DNA of 58,391 bases from Billgrantia kenyensis (GCF_013697085.1 NZ_JACEFT010000024.1:1-58391); one strand, 5' to 3'. Counted from the stretch's first letter, positions 8,142 through 16,842 are shown. Numbers and translations: made by a program. Notes: generated from the letters alone by a model not told the origin.

Positions 8142-9401
8142 ATGGCTCATAGCACTTCCCGAATCGCCGGCTTCTATCAGCTTTCACCCAGTGAGCGGCT
8201 TGCCAAGGTGGCCGAGATCGCCGGTCTCGATGACGCAGGCGTCACGCACCTCGGCGACATGGGCAACCTCGAGCCGGAAACCGCCGATTCGATGATCGAG
8301 AACGTGATCGGCACCCTGAACATTCCGCTGGGCATCGCCACCAACCTGATCATCGACGGCGAGGAGCAGCTGGTGCCCATGGCCACGGAGGAGTCCTCGG
8401 TGGTGGCGGCGGTATGCAACGCGGCGCGCCAGTGTCGCGACGCCGGTGGCTTCATCACCGATGCCGCCGAACCGGTGATGATTGCCCAGGTACAGCTGGT
8501 CGAGGTGCCCAACCCGGAGTTCGCGCGCCTCAAGCTGCTGGCGGCACGCGAGGAGATCCGCCAGATCTGCGATGCCACCGACCCGGTGCTGGTCAAGCAT
8601 GGCGGCGGTTTTCGCGATCTCGAGGTGCGCGTGCTGGACGACCTGCTGATCGTTCACCTGCTGGTGGACGTGCGCGACGCCATGGGGGCCAACGCGGTGA
8701 ACTCCATGGCCGAGGCGGTGGCCCCCTCGCTGGCGGAGTGGAGCGGCGGCAAGAGCCGGCTGCGCATTCTCTCCAACCTGGCGGATCGGCGGCTGATGCG
8801 CGCGCGAGCCACCTGGCGGTTGGACCAGATCGGCGGCGCGGAGGTGCGCGACGGCATGCTCTCGGCCTATCGCTTCGCCGATATGGATCCGTACCGGGCG
8901 GCCACCCACAACAAGGGCATCATGAACGGAGTGAGCGCCGTGGTGCTGGCCACCGGCAACGACACCCGCGCCGTTGAGGCAGGCGCTCACGCCTACGCCG
9001 CCCGCACGGGGCGCTACCGCTCGCTGAGCCATTGGGAGATCGACGGCGAAGGCAACCTTACCGGCACGCTGGAGATGCCGATGCCGGTCGGCCTGATCGG
9101 CGGCGCTACGCGGGCGCATCCCACGGCCCGCTACTGCCTGGAAATCCTCGGCGTGAACCAGGCCGAACGCCTGGGGCGGATCATCGTGGCGGTGGGCCTG
9201 GCGCAGAACTTCGCCGCCATGAAAGCGCTGGCCACCACCGGTATTCAGAAGGGCCATATGGCGTTGCATGCCAAGAACATCGCCCTGATGGCAGGTGCCC
9301 AGGGCGATGAAGTGGCAATCATCGCCGAGTTGCTGGTGAAGCAAGGCAGCGTGCGGGTCGACGTTGCCGAAAGCGAACTGGCCAAGCTGCGCCAGCGCTG
9401 A
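8142..9401 (+). CDS. mvaA: Hydroxymethylglutaryl-CoA reductase, class II (degradative)
   Basis: 419 residues, the length of class II HMG-CoA reductases. The sequence follows the Pseudomonas mevalonii enzyme closely: ENVIGTLNIPLG, the catalytic glutamate in ATEESSVVAA, the lysine in THNKGIMNG, the aspartate in ATGNDTRAVEAGAHAYAAR and the C-terminal histidine in KGHMALHAKNIAL. In mevalonate-degrading bacteria it oxidises mevalonate with CoA to HMG-CoA; cofactor preference (NAD or NADP) is not judged here. It closes the operon behind the TctA-like permease and is followed by a strong terminator. No HMG-CoA lyase (mvaB) lies in the window, so the next catabolic step must be encoded elsewhere. Confidence 0.95.
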   Translation: MAHSTSRIAGFYQLSPSERLAKVAEIAGLDDAGVTHLGDMGNLEPETADSMIENVIGTLNIPLGIATNLIIDGEEQLVPMATEESSVVAAVCNAARQCRDAGGFITDAAEPVMIAQVQLVEVPNPEFARLKLLAAREEIRQICDATDPVLVKHGGGFRDLEVRVLDDLLIVHLLVDVRDAMGANAVNSMAEAVAPSLAEWSGGKSRLRILSNLADRRLMRARATWRLDQIGGAEVRDGMLSAYRFADMDPYRAATHNKGIMNGVSAVVLATGNDTRAVEAGAHAYAARTGRYRSLSHWEIDGEGNLTGTLEMPMPVGLIGGATRAHPTARYCLEILGVNQAERLGRIIVAVGLAQNFAAMKALATTGIQKGHMALHAKNIALMAGAQGDEVAIIAELLVKQGSVRVDVAESELAKLRQR

Positions 9402-9427
9402 GCCGTTAACGACCGCAATCCCTTGGA

Positions 9428-9459
9428 CGCCCGGTGAGTTCAGCTCGCCGGGCGCTTTT
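9428..9459 (+). terminator. Rho-independent terminator after mvaA
   Basis: CGCCCGGTGAG (9428-9438) pairs with CTCGCCGGGCG (9444-9454) as an 11-bp stem with one G-T pair and a 5-base loop, followed by C and four T residues. Confidence 0.85.
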
Positions 9460-9538
9460 CGTGAGTTGCGATATCCACTTCTCGCCCTTGCGACTTCCAG
9501 CGCAAGAAGCGGAGTTACCTCGTCGCCTTGCTGCCCTA

Positions 9539-9559
9539 GGTTGGTACCGTCTACCAACC
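9539..9559. promoter_or_regulatory. Perfect palindrome just before the EamA gene ribosome binding site
   Basis: GGTTGGTA (9539-9546) and TACCAACC (9552-9559) are perfect inverted arms around CCGTC, ending right before the GGAG of the downstream gene. It could be an operator or a leader hairpin that occludes the ribosome binding site; no regulator gene is adjacent. Confidence 0.45.
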
Positions 9560-9570
9560 GGAGTGCAGCG

Positions 9571-10530
9571 ATGAAGACGATCGATCGAAGCATGGGGCTC
9601 ACGCAGTGGGTGTTGCTGCTGGCCTTGTCGGTGCTGTGGGGCGGCTCCTTCTTTTTCGTCGGGGTCGCGGTCGCGGAGCTGGGGCCGCTCACTATCGTGG
9701 CCCTGCGCGTGGGGCTGGCGGCGCTGGCGCTGCATATGCTGATTCTGCTGCTGGGCCAGCGCATGCCGCGCGACCCGCGACTGTGGATGGCCTTCTTCGG
9801 TATGGGCCTGTTCAACAACATGATTCCCTTCAGCCTGATCGCCTGGGGTCAGGGGCATATCGCCAGCGGTCTGGCGTCGATACTCAACGCCACCACGCCC
9901 TTCTTCACCATCGTGGTGGCGCATTTCCTGACCCGCGACGAGCCGCTCACCCCGGCGCGCCTTGCGGGCGTGGCAATCGGTTTTGCCGGCGTGGTGTACA
10001 TGCTGGGCACCGAAGTCAATGAGGGTGCCACCAGCCACTCATGGGCGCAGCTTGCGGTGCTGGCCGGCGCGCTCTCCTATGCCTTTGCCGGAGTGTTCGG
10101 GCGGCGCTTTGGCGCACTGGGCTGCTCGCCCCTAGTGGCCGCCTGCGGGCAGGTCACGGCATCGGCGCTGGTGCTCCTGCCCTTGGCGCTGCTGGTGGAG
10201 CGCTTCTGGCAGCAGCCGTGGCCGGGGCTGGACACCTGGGCGGCGGTGTTCGGCCTGGCGCTGTTCTCCACCACGCTGGCCTACCTGATCTATTTCCGCC
10301 TGCTGGCAAGCGCTGGGGCGACCAACCTGCTGCTGGTTACGTTTCTGATCCCGGCCAGCGCCATTGTGTTGGGTATCTTGGTGCTGGGCGAGCGGCTGGA
10401 GTGGCGCCATCTGGCCGGAATGGGGCTGGTCGGGCTTGGGCTTGCGGCCATCGACGGCAGGCCGTTGTGGTGGTTTCGAAAAATGGCTTACGCTTACCGG
10501 AAAGCCAGGCGAGAGGGAGCGGGCCGATGA
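9571..10530 (+). CDS. EamA/DMT-family transporter
   Basis: 319 residues from the ATG at 9571, with GGAG seven bases upstream; an upstream in-frame extension covers the terminator and palindrome and is unlikely. It has ten predicted membrane helices in two EamA repeats, with LSVLWGGSFFFVGVAV in the first helix and the GVAIGFAGVVYMLG end of the first repeat. The family exports amino acids, nucleosides and other small metabolites. The stop overlaps the start of a carbon-nitrogen hydrolase gene (ATGA), so transporter and hydrolase are co-translated; the shared substrate is unknown. Confidence 0.9.
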   Translation: MKTIDRSMGLTQWVLLLALSVLWGGSFFFVGVAVAELGPLTIVALRVGLAALALHMLILLLGQRMPRDPRLWMAFFGMGLFNNMIPFSLIAWGQGHIASGLASILNATTPFFTIVVAHFLTRDEPLTPARLAGVAIGFAGVVYMLGTEVNEGATSHSWAQLAVLAGALSYAFAGVFGRRFGALGCSPLVAACGQVTASALVLLPLALLVERFWQQPWPGLDTWAAVFGLALFSTTLAYLIYFRLLASAGATNLLLVTFLIPASAIVLGILVLGERLEWRHLAGMGLVGLGLAAIDGRPLWWFRKMAYAYRKARREGAGR

Positions 10531-11270
10531 AGCTGTGTGCCGTGCAGTACGCCTCGACAACGGGCGATATCGAAGGGAACGTGGCACGCCACACCGAGTT
10601 CATCGAACTGGCGGCATCACACGATGCCGAGCTGATTTTCTTCCCCGAGCTCTCGCTGACCGGCTACGAACCCACGCTGGCCAAGGAACTTGCCACCCAC
10701 CCGGAAGACCCGCGCCTGGACGGGTTCCAGCGTCTGAGCGACACCCATGAGATCGTGATCGGCGTGGGGCTGCCGCTGGTCACCTCGACGAAGCCGCAGA
10801 TCGGCATGGTGGTATTTCAGCCCCACTCGGGTCGTCAGGCCTACGCCAAGCAGCGGCTGCACGACGACGAGCTGCCCTACTTCTCCGCCGGGGAAACGAC
10901 GATGGTGATCGAAACCCGCGAGCACCGTCTGGCCCTGGCGATCTGCTACGAGTCGCTGCAGCCCGATCATGTCGCCACGGCGGCCAGCCTGGGGGCGGAC
11001 GTCTACCTGGCCAGCGTGGCCAAGCTCGCACCGGGCATGGACGAAGCGCATGCCTACTACGCCACCTTCACCCGCTCTCACGCCATGACGATTCTGATGG
11101 CCAACTGCGTGGGGCCTTTCGACGGCGATGCCGGCGGGGGCCGCTCGGCGGCCTGGATCGACCGAGGCAAGCGTGTCGCCAGCCTGGACGGCGAACAGGA
11201 AGCCATGCTGATGCTCGACACCACCACGCTCACCGCCCAGGTGCTCAGCCTGGCGGCGCCAGCTGCCTGA
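10527..11270 (+). CDS. Carbon-nitrogen hydrolase (nitrilase superfamily)
   Basis: 247 residues. The three catalytic positions of the superfamily are visible: glutamate in IFFPELSLTGYE, lysine in AYAKQRLHDDE and cysteine in LALAICYESL. Members hydrolyse nitriles, amides or carbamoyl groups, and this short form most resembles the amidase-type branches. It begins inside the stop codon of the EamA transporter gene, which indicates a functional pair, perhaps release and export of a hydrolysis product. The exact substrate cannot be read from the sequence. Confidence 0.88.
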   Translation: MKLCAVQYASTTGDIEGNVARHTEFIELAASHDAELIFFPELSLTGYEPTLAKELATHPEDPRLDGFQRLSDTHEIVIGVGLPLVTSTKPQIGMVVFQPHSGRQAYAKQRLHDDELPYFSAGETTMVIETREHRLALAICYESLQPDHVATAASLGADVYLASVAKLAPGMDEAHAYYATFTRSHAMTILMANCVGPFDGDAGGGRSAAWIDRGKRVASLDGEQEAMLMLDTTTLTAQVLSLAAPAA

Positions 11271-11306
11271 CCCCAGCTGAACCTGGCTGACCATAAAGAT
11301 AGAGAG

Positions 11307-11819
11307 ATGCCATCCACCATGGAAGTTACCCTTCGTCCTGCCGAAGCCGGCGATGCGGCCGCCATTACCGACATCTACAACCCTTTTATTGCCAACACCT
11401 GCATCACCTTCGAGATGGAGCCTATCCTGCCCCAGGAAATGGCCCGGAGAATCACCGATACCCAGGCTGCTCAGCTTCCGTGGCTGGTGGCAGAGGTAGA
11501 GGGCAAGGTGATTGGCTACGCCTACGCCTCAAGCTGGAAGGGTCGCTGCGCCTATGGCGGCTCGGTGGAAGCGACGATTTATCTGGCCCCGAGCGTGACG
11601 GGCAAGGGAGTCGGGCGCCGGCTTTACTCAGCGTTGATCGATGAGCTTCGCCAGCGCCCCCTGCATACCGTGGTGGGTGGTATCGCACTGCCCAACGCCG
11701 CCAGCATCGCCTTGCATGAGGCGCTTGGGTTCGAGAAAGTCGCTCACTTCCGCGAGATTGGCTACAAGCAGGATCGCTGGATCGATGTCGGGTACTGGCA
11801 GTTGCTCCTGGGGCAGTGA
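11307..11819 (+). CDS. GNAT acetyltransferase, phosphinothricin/methionine-sulfone type
   Basis: 170 residues. LRPAEAGDAAAITDIYN at the N-terminus, TFEMEP near residue 37, the acetyl-CoA loop SVTGKGVGRRLYSAL and the C-terminal GYKQDRWIDVGYWQ follow the Pat/MnaT branch, which acetylates phosphinothricin, methionine sulfone or sulfoximine. Which of these is used is not decidable here. The start at 11307 has only a weak GAGAG upstream; an alternative ATG lies four codons later. It lies 36 bases after the nitrilase gene and may be co-transcribed with it. Confidence 0.85.
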   Translation: MPSTMEVTLRPAEAGDAAAITDIYNPFIANTCITFEMEPILPQEMARRITDTQAAQLPWLVAEVEGKVIGYAYASSWKGRCAYGGSVEATIYLAPSVTGKGVGRRLYSALIDELRQRPLHTVVGGIALPNAASIALHEALGFEKVAHFREIGYKQDRWIDVGYWQLLLGQ

Positions 11820-11930
11820 GCCAGCCGCTTTCCCGATAATACGGCAGCCGCTCCAGAAGGCGGCATAACAGCCAAGCCAAGAGCGATCTGCTACGCTCCG
11901 GTTTTCCTGCCGCCTTCATGAGGGAAATCG

Positions 11931-12530
11931 ATGCACTGCCTCGTGGTTAAAGCGCACCCACTCGCGGAAAGTCTTTGTGCTTCGCTGACGACTCATGTTG
12001 TCGAGGCACTCGAGCGGGCGGGACATACCGTGCAAGTCGAAGACCTTTATGCACGAGGATTCACCCCCGCTCTAACAATCGAGGAACGACGCAGCTACTT
12101 CGACGATTACGAGCGGCAGTTGGTGAATGCCGAAATCGAGCGGTTACTTGCGGCCGAGGCCATAGTTCTGCTCTTTCCCACCTGGTGGTTCAGCTTTCCC
12201 GCGATCCTTAAAGGCTGGTTCGATCGCGTCTGGGCCCCGGGCGTGGCCTATGATCATGCCGACGATTACGGGCCGATCATGCCTCGTCTACATCGGCTGC
12301 GCCACATGCTGGTGGTGACTTCTCTAGGCTCGCCCTGGTGGGTCGACAAGCTGGTGCTGTGGCAGCCTGTCAAGCGTGTATTGAAAACGGCCATCGTTCG
12401 AACATGCGCTCCTAACTGCCGCCTCAAGGTACTGTCTCTATACAAGAGCGAGAGACTCACCACCGATCAGGTCAGCCGATTCAAAACGCGCATCGATGAG
12501 GCGCTTCGACATTGGCCCAACCCAAACTGA
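11931..12530 (+). CDS. NAD(P)H quinone oxidoreductase, flavodoxin-like fold
   Basis: 199 residues. It begins with HCLVVKAHPLAESLC, the FMN/FAD phosphate loop of the MdaB/NQO1-like flavodoxin fold, and has the [23 protein letters not shown] segment typical of these reductases. They reduce quinones or other electrophiles by two electrons and protect against redox stress. The gene is followed at once by the BASS-type carrier, whose proposed start lies 13 bases beyond the stop, so the two are probably one operon. A second member of the family is at 27615-28364. Confidence 0.88.
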   Translation: MHCLVVKAHPLAESLCASLTTHVVEALERAGHTVQVEDLYARGFTPALTIEERRSYFDDYERQLVNAEIERLLAAEAIVLLFPTWWFSFPAILKGWFDRVWAPGVAYDHADDYGPIMPRLHRLRHMLVVTSLGSPWWVDKLVLWQPVKRVLKTAIVRTCAPNCRLKVLSLYKSERLTTDQVSRFKTRIDEALRHWPNPN

Positions 12531-12543
12531 CAAGGCAGTCGCT

Positions 12544-13506
12544 TTGATACGTCAGACACTCGAGAAGTATCAGGTCCTGGTCTATCTGGCGTTCATCGCC
12601 ATGGGCCTGGCGCTGGGTAGCGCTTTGCCGCAGCGGGTCGGGGTGCTGGAAGCGCTGCTGTGGCCGTTGCTGGGGGCGTTGCTCTACGTGACCTTCACCC
12701 AGGTGCCGCTCATGCAGCTGCGCGCCGCCTGGCGCGACACGCGCTTCCTGGCCGCGGCGGTGGTCGGCAACTTCGTCCTGCTGCCGCTCGTCGCTTGGGG
12801 GCTGGCAAGCTTGTTCGTCACTGAGCCGGCGGTACGCCTCGGCCTGTTGTTGGTGCTGCTGGTGCCGTGTACCGACTGGTTCATCACCTTTTCCCATCTG
12901 GGCGGCGGCAAGGCACAGTACGCCATCGCCTTCGCCCCGGTGAGCCTGCTGTTGCAGCTTGCCTTGCTGCCCCTCTACCTCTGGCTGTTTCTGGACGAAA
13001 ACCTGCGCCTCGCCCTGGTACAGCGAGAGCTGCTGCTGGCCTTTGCCGGGCTGATTCTGCTGCCCTTGCTGCTGGCCTTCATCACCGAGAAGTGGGCCCA
13101 GGGGCACCTCGAGCGCGCTGCCGGCATCGAGCGGCTGGGATGGCTGCCGGTGCCGCTGCTGGCATTGGTGGTGTTCAGCATTGCCGCCACCCAGGTGAAT
13201 GTCGCCGCCGGCTCCTTGCCGCTGCTCGGCGGGCTGCTGCTGGCCTTCGTCGGCTTTCTGCTGCTGGCGGCTACCTTGGCTCGGCTGCTGGCGTACGCCT
13301 GGAAGCTCCCGAATGAACAAGGTCGAGTGCTCGCCTTCAGCCTGGGCACGCGCAACTCCTTCGTGGTGCTTCCTTTGGCGCTTTCCCTGCCCGCCCCCTA
13401 CGAGCTGGCCGTGGTCGTCATCGTCTTCCAGTCGCTGGTGGAACTGATCGGCATGGCGTTCTTCCTGTGGTGGGTGCCACGCCGCCTGTTTCCTGCCACA
13501 GGATGA
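12544..13506 (+). CDS. BASS-superfamily carrier, arsenic resistance protein-like
   Basis: 320 residues with about ten membrane helices. I choose a TTG start at 12544, preceded by AAGG, because it gives the typical family beginning (LIRQTLEKYQVLVYLAF) and avoids the 35-base overlap that the ATG at 12496 would cause. VLLVPCTDWFITFSHLGGG is the conserved segment of the ACR3/arsenic-resistance-like branch of bile acid:sodium symporter relatives, including its cysteine. No arsR or arsC is next to it, so an arsenite role is only a family-level suggestion. Confidence 0.75.
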   Translation: MIRQTLEKYQVLVYLAFIAMGLALGSALPQRVGVLEALLWPLLGALLYVTFTQVPLMQLRAAWRDTRFLAAAVVGNFVLLPLVAWGLASLFVTEPAVRLGLLLVLLVPCTDWFITFSHLGGGKAQYAIAFAPVSLLLQLALLPLYLWLFLDENLRLALVQRELLLAFAGLILLPLLLAFITEKWAQGHLERAAGIERLGWLPVPLLALVVFSIAATQVNVAAGSLPLLGGLLLAFVGFLLLAATLARLLAYAWKLPNEQGRVLAFSLGTRNSFVVLPLALSLPAPYELAVVVIVFQSLVELIGMAFFLWWVPRRLFPATG

Positions 13507-13621
13507 AAACCATGCGGTGTCAGCGCAAGTGAAGCCTTCCGGAGGGCTATACTCGTTACGCTGAAATGGTCATTGCACACGTCATGGAACCTGATTAACG
13601 ACATCAGGACAGGGCTCGCTC

Positions 13622-14233
13622 ATGCTCCCTCTTCGAAGACCAGGCCGCTTCTCCCTCACCCTACTGGTAACAGCTTCCGCTCTTGCCATGGCGGCCCCCC
13701 AGGCTGAAGAAGCCACCCGCAAGACCGAAGTCCTGGAGCAGGTTGTCGCTCCCGATGCGGAAGTCAGTGAGCCGGTGGAGCCGCTCGACGTGCAGGAGGC
13801 GCAGGTCATCGACCCTGAGGGCAGCGACCCACTGGAAGAACCACTCACCTGCCTGGCACGTACTCTCTACTGGGAGGCCAAGGGGGTGCCTGGCCATGAT
13901 ATGGAGTCGGTTGCCAATGTCGTGATCAACCGGCTGGCTGATGAGAGCTACCCCAACACCATCTGCGAGGTGGTGCCCCAGGGGGCCGAGCAGAGCCCGT
14001 GCCAGTTTTCATGGTGGTGCGACGGTCGACCTGATGAGGTGGTGGAAGGCGACGCCTATGAGGTAGCCAAGGAAGTGGCACGCCAGGCGTTGAACCAGGA
14101 ACTGCCCGACCACACCGACGGGGCGCTCTACTTCCATGATCGTACCGTACACCCCCACTGGGCCGAAGTGTTCCTGCTGACTGCCGAAACCGAGTCGTTC
14201 TTGTTCTACCGACCTGCCGAAGCGGCGCAGTGA
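13622..14233 (+). CDS. Cell wall hydrolase, SleB/CwlJ family
   Basis: 203 residues. A signal peptide-like N-terminus (RRPGRFSLTLLVTASALAMAAP) is followed by an acidic linker to about residue 75 and then a Hydrolase_2 domain: CLARTLYWEAKGVPGHDMESVANVVINR contains the conserved glutamate, and SPCQFSWWCDGRPD and LYFHD follow. The family cleaves peptidoglycan (germination lysins in Bacillus; cell-wall remodelling in Gram-negatives). It stands alone between the carrier and a small protein gene, with a likely terminator after it. Confidence 0.88.
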   Translation: MLPLRRPGRFSLTLLVTASALAMAAPQAEEATRKTEVLEQVVAPDAEVSEPVEPLDVQEAQVIDPEGSDPLEEPLTCLARTLYWEAKGVPGHDMESVANVVINRLADESYPNTICEVVPQGAEQSPCQFSWWCDGRPDEVVEGDAYEVAKEVARQALNQELPDHTDGALYFHDRTVHPHWAEVFLLTAETESFLFYRPAEAAQ

Positions 14234-14236
14234 GTG

Positions 14237-14281
14237 AACCCAGCCATTGCCTCCCTGCGCTCTGCTATTGCCTGGGTTTTT
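14237..14281 (+). terminator. Probable terminator after the SleB gene
   Basis: AACCCAG (14237-14243) can pair with CTGGGTT (14272-14278), whose end merges into a run of five T residues (14277-14281). The 28-base loop is long, so this is a moderate call. Confidence 0.45.
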
Positions 14282-14423
14282 CCTGATTTTGCTCGAAACG
14301 GCACGTTTCCGTTGCGCTTGGATTTGACCGGAAGCGCTTCAAGATCTCACCATTCAGTTACAAAAAGATTAAATAAGACCTGACAAGCCAGCCATGCACC
14401 AAAGGCAGTATGCAGGAGGACTC

Positions 14424-14621
14424 ATGATCGTTTCTCTTATTCCCAGCTCCGTTTCCGTTCCCCAAACCCGACACGAAGCGGATATCGAAGCCTTGCTCGA
14501 CGGCCTGATGAGCGATGAAGGGCTAAACCGCCATGAGCGGGACGAACTGCTCGACCTGCTGATACTCGAGCGGGCCGAAATCAAGCGCCAACTCAATAGC
14601 ATTCGCGAAAAACGCGGCTGA
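14424..14621 (+). CDS. Small acidic helical protein, unknown function
   Basis: 65 residues from the ATG at 14424, which follows a strong GGAGGA (14415-14420); an ATG at 14394 lacks a ribosome binding site. The sequence is charged and predicted helical (TRHEADIEALLDGLMSDEG, then RHERDELLDLLILERAEIKR), with no cysteines, signal peptide or membrane segment. I recognise no family. It is convergent with the LysR gene downstream, with a 40-base gap. Confidence 0.65.
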   Translation: MIVSLIPSSVSVPQTRHEADIEALLDGLMSDEGLNRHERDELLDLLILERAEIKRQLNSIREKRG

Positions 14622-14661
14622 CCTGCCGTCCACTTCAGGTAAATCGCGCTGGCAAAGAGGC

Positions 14662-15552
14662 TCAGAGCTTCTGAAAGGCCGCCATGACCTGTCCTGCCAG
14701 CGTTTCGCATGCCTGATCGGCGCCGGGCCGCCTCACCATCGCCAGCTGATATTCACCCAGCGGCGGCAGCAAGCCGGGATCGATACGCTTGAGCGGCGGT
14801 CGCACCAGGCTCAGCGGAAAAGGCGCCACTGCCAGGTCGGCCAGCATGGCCGCCTCCTGGCCGGCACAGTGCTCGCAGGAGTAGGCGATGCGGTAGCTCA
14901 AGCCTGCCCGGTCCAGGGCTTCGAGGGCCATGCCCCGCCAGGCGCAGCCGGAGTGCGCCAGCGCCACCGGTAGCGGCGAGCGCTGCGCAGCAAGTCCACC
15001 TTCCCGCCCCGCCCACACCAGCGGTGCGCTGTGCACGATTTCGCCGCGTACCTCCTGCCCCGGGTTGCCGGCGGTCACCAGAATCAGATCGAGCTCCCCG
15101 GCTTCCAGCCGGGCCAGCATCTCACGGCTGCTGCCCACCACCACGTCGACCTGAACCGCCGGATGCGAGCGGGCGAACTGCGCCAGCACACCGGGCAGGA
15201 TGCGCGTACCCACGTCATCGGTGGTACCGAAGCCCAGCCGCCCAGACACGCTGGGGGCGAGGAACTGCGTCACCGCCTCCTCGTTGAGCTTGAGCAGGCG
15301 CCGCCCATAGCCGAGCAGCGTTTCTCCCTCGGGCGTGAGGCGTACCTGGCGGGCCTCACGGACGAACAGGGCATGGCCCAGCGTCTCCTCGAGGCGCTTG
15401 ATCTGCATGCTGAGCGCCGAGGGCGTGCGAAACACCTGGCGCGCAGCCCGGGTGAAGCTGCCGCATTCGGCAATCGCCACGAAAGTACGCAGCACGTCGG
15501 TATCGAGCAGCGGCAGCGATGAATGCGGGGAAACGGGGGGCAGTTGGGTCAT
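14662..15552 (-). CDS. LysR-family transcriptional regulator (DUF1127 neighbour)
   Basis: 296 residues from the ATG at 15552, with AGGTGG upstream; five extra N-terminal residues are possible. LLDTDVLRTFVAIAECGSFTRAA and the following helix-turn-helix (TPSALSMQIKRLEETLG) are the LysR DNA-binding domain. The rest is the periplasmic-binding-protein-like effector domain. The gene is divergent from a DUF1127-type small protein 159 bases away, an arrangement often seen in proteobacteria, which suggests that it controls that gene. Confidence 0.92.
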   Translation of the reverse strand: MTQLPPVSPHSSLPLLDTDVLRTFVAIAECGSFTRAARQVFRTPSALSMQIKRLEETLGHALFVREARQVRLTPEGETLLGYGRRLLKLNEEAVTQFLAPSVSGRLGFGTTDDVGTRILPGVLAQFARSHPAVQVDVVVGSSREMLARLEAGELDLILVTAGNPGQEVRGEIVHSAPLVWAGREGGLAAQRSPLPVALAHSGCAWRGMALEALDRAGLSYRIAYSCEHCAGQEAAMLADLAVAPFPLSLVRPPLKRIDPGLLPPLGEYQLAMVRRPGADQACETLAGQVMAAFQKL

Positions 15553-15711
15553 GGCGCCACCTTTCAATTTATCTTAAGGGAGACTCTAGTCTTTTTCGCT
15601 GGATTGATCCAATCGCAAGCGCGACACTGTCCTGCAGAGGTCGCGACCCTCCACTCACTTTCAAACGAGATCACGGCAGCCAGCCTGTGGCGGCCCGTGA
15701 GGAGGTGCGAC

Positions 15712-16056
15712 ATGAGTCAGTACGAACCGCTGCATCATCAGCCCAAGCCGACACAAGCCAAGCATTCCACGCCACCGCCAGAGCCGGACTTCTACATGCC
15801 GGCCATGCCGCCTCTGGAGCTGCTCCATGCCATCGAATCCCGGCTGCAGCGCTACCTGAGTCGACGGCGGTTTCGCCAGCGCTTTCTGCCGCTGCTCGCT
15901 CATGACGATCACATACTCGACGACATGGGCCACAACCGCGACGACATCCTGTGGGCCTCGCGCCTGCCGCTGAAGGAGGACGCCGGGCAGGCCCTGTCCC
16001 AGCGTCGCGCACAGCGCAAGGCCGCGCAGGGCAGACATGCTGAGCCCGGTGCTTGA
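15712..16056 (+). CDS. DUF1127-like small protein
   Basis: 114 residues from the ATG at 15712, with GGAGG (15701-15705) upstream. After a proline-rich N-terminal part, residues about 40-85 have the DUF1127 pattern: a basic helix (LQRYLSRRRFRQRFLPLL) followed by the DDHILDDMGHNRDDILWA turn. DUF1127 proteins are small, basic and in some species RNA- or phosphate-related regulators; here the function is open. It is divergent from the LysR gene and 60 bases upstream of an SDR gene on the same strand. Confidence 0.8.
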   Translation: MSQYEPLHHQPKPTQAKHSTPPPEPDFYMPAMPPLELLHAIESRLQRYLSRRRFRQRFLPLLAHDDHILDDMGHNRDDILWASRLPLKEDAGQALSQRRAQRKAAQGRHAEPGA

Positions 16057-16116
16057 CCTCAGCTGCACTTGAGGTCGTAGGGTGCGGGCAACGTCAGCAC
16101 AGCGAGGAGCAGCACG

Positions 16117-16836
16117 ATGAACGTGATGATCGTGGGCGCGAGCCAGGGCCTGGGCCGGGCCTTCATCGAAGGGCTTGGCGATGACGGCGACCGCTTGGTC
16201 GGCGTATCGCGCCGCATGCCGGTGCCACTGCCGGTACGCACCGGGCTCGAGATCGACTGGATCGAGGCCGATCTAGCCTCACCCGAGCAGGCGGCCGCCA
16301 CGCTGGCCGAAGCCGCGGAAGCGCGGGGACTCGACGTGCTGGTCTACAACCTGGGACTGTGGGAAAGTCGGGCCTTCGAGCCGGACTACCGCTTCCTGAA
16401 CGACAGCCCGGCGGAGATCCAGCGCATCGTCACGGTCAACGTCAGCGGCGCCATTCTGCTGATCCAGGCGCTGCTCCCCGTGCTGCTGCGCTCCCGGGCG
16501 CCGCGTATCGTGCTGACCGGCTCGACCTCCGCCCTGCCCGGCCACGGCCGGCCGGAGGTCGCTTTCGGTGCCACCAAGCACGCCCTGCGCGGCATCGCCG
16601 AGGCGCTGCGCGAGGGCTTTCGCGAACAGCGTCTGGCGGTGACCTGCCTGCAGCTCGGCTACCTCAATACCGACGACGACCTGAGCGTGCCGCTCGAGCG
16701 TGCAGCCCGCCGCGGCGGCGGCGAGCTCATTCCCATGCACGACGTGGTGCAACTGGTGCGCACCCTACTGGCGCTGTCGCCCAGCGCCTACGTCAAGGAG
16801 GTGGTGATGCCGGCAGTCGCCGATAAACGTTTTTAG
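16117..16836 (+). CDS. Short-chain dehydrogenase/reductase lacking the catalytic tyrosine
   Basis: 239 residues. The cofactor loop GASQGLGRAF is at the N-terminus and the serine region reads LTGSTSALPGHG. At the YxxxK catalytic position the sequence is FGATK (codon TTC), so the tyrosine that donates the proton is phenylalanine, while the lysine is kept. The usual NNAG motif is also altered (VYNLGLW). It may therefore be a binding protein or use another acid; a family-specific change is possible. It ends six bases before the convergent NAT gene ends. Confidence 0.82.
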   Translation: MNVMIVGASQGLGRAFIEGLGDDGDRLVGVSRRMPVPLPVRTGLEIDWIEADLASPEQAAATLAEAAEARGLDVLVYNLGLWESRAFEPDYRFLNDSPAEIQRIVTVNVSGAILLIQALLPVLLRSRAPRIVLTGSTSALPGHGRPEVAFGATKHALRGIAEALREGFREQRLAVTCLQLGYLNTDDDLSVPLERAARRGGGELIPMHDVVQLVRTLLALSPSAYVKEVVMPAVADKRF

Positions 16837-16842
16837 GCTCCG

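Noticed and set aside
8184..9821. 545-codon open frame on the minus strand
   Set aside because: It is antisense to the unmistakable HMG-CoA reductase and also crosses its terminator.
12496..12543. N-terminal extension of the BASS carrier from the ATG at 12496
   Set aside because: It would overlap the quinone reductase by 35 bases, and the family N-terminus begins at the TTG at 12544, which has its own AAGG.
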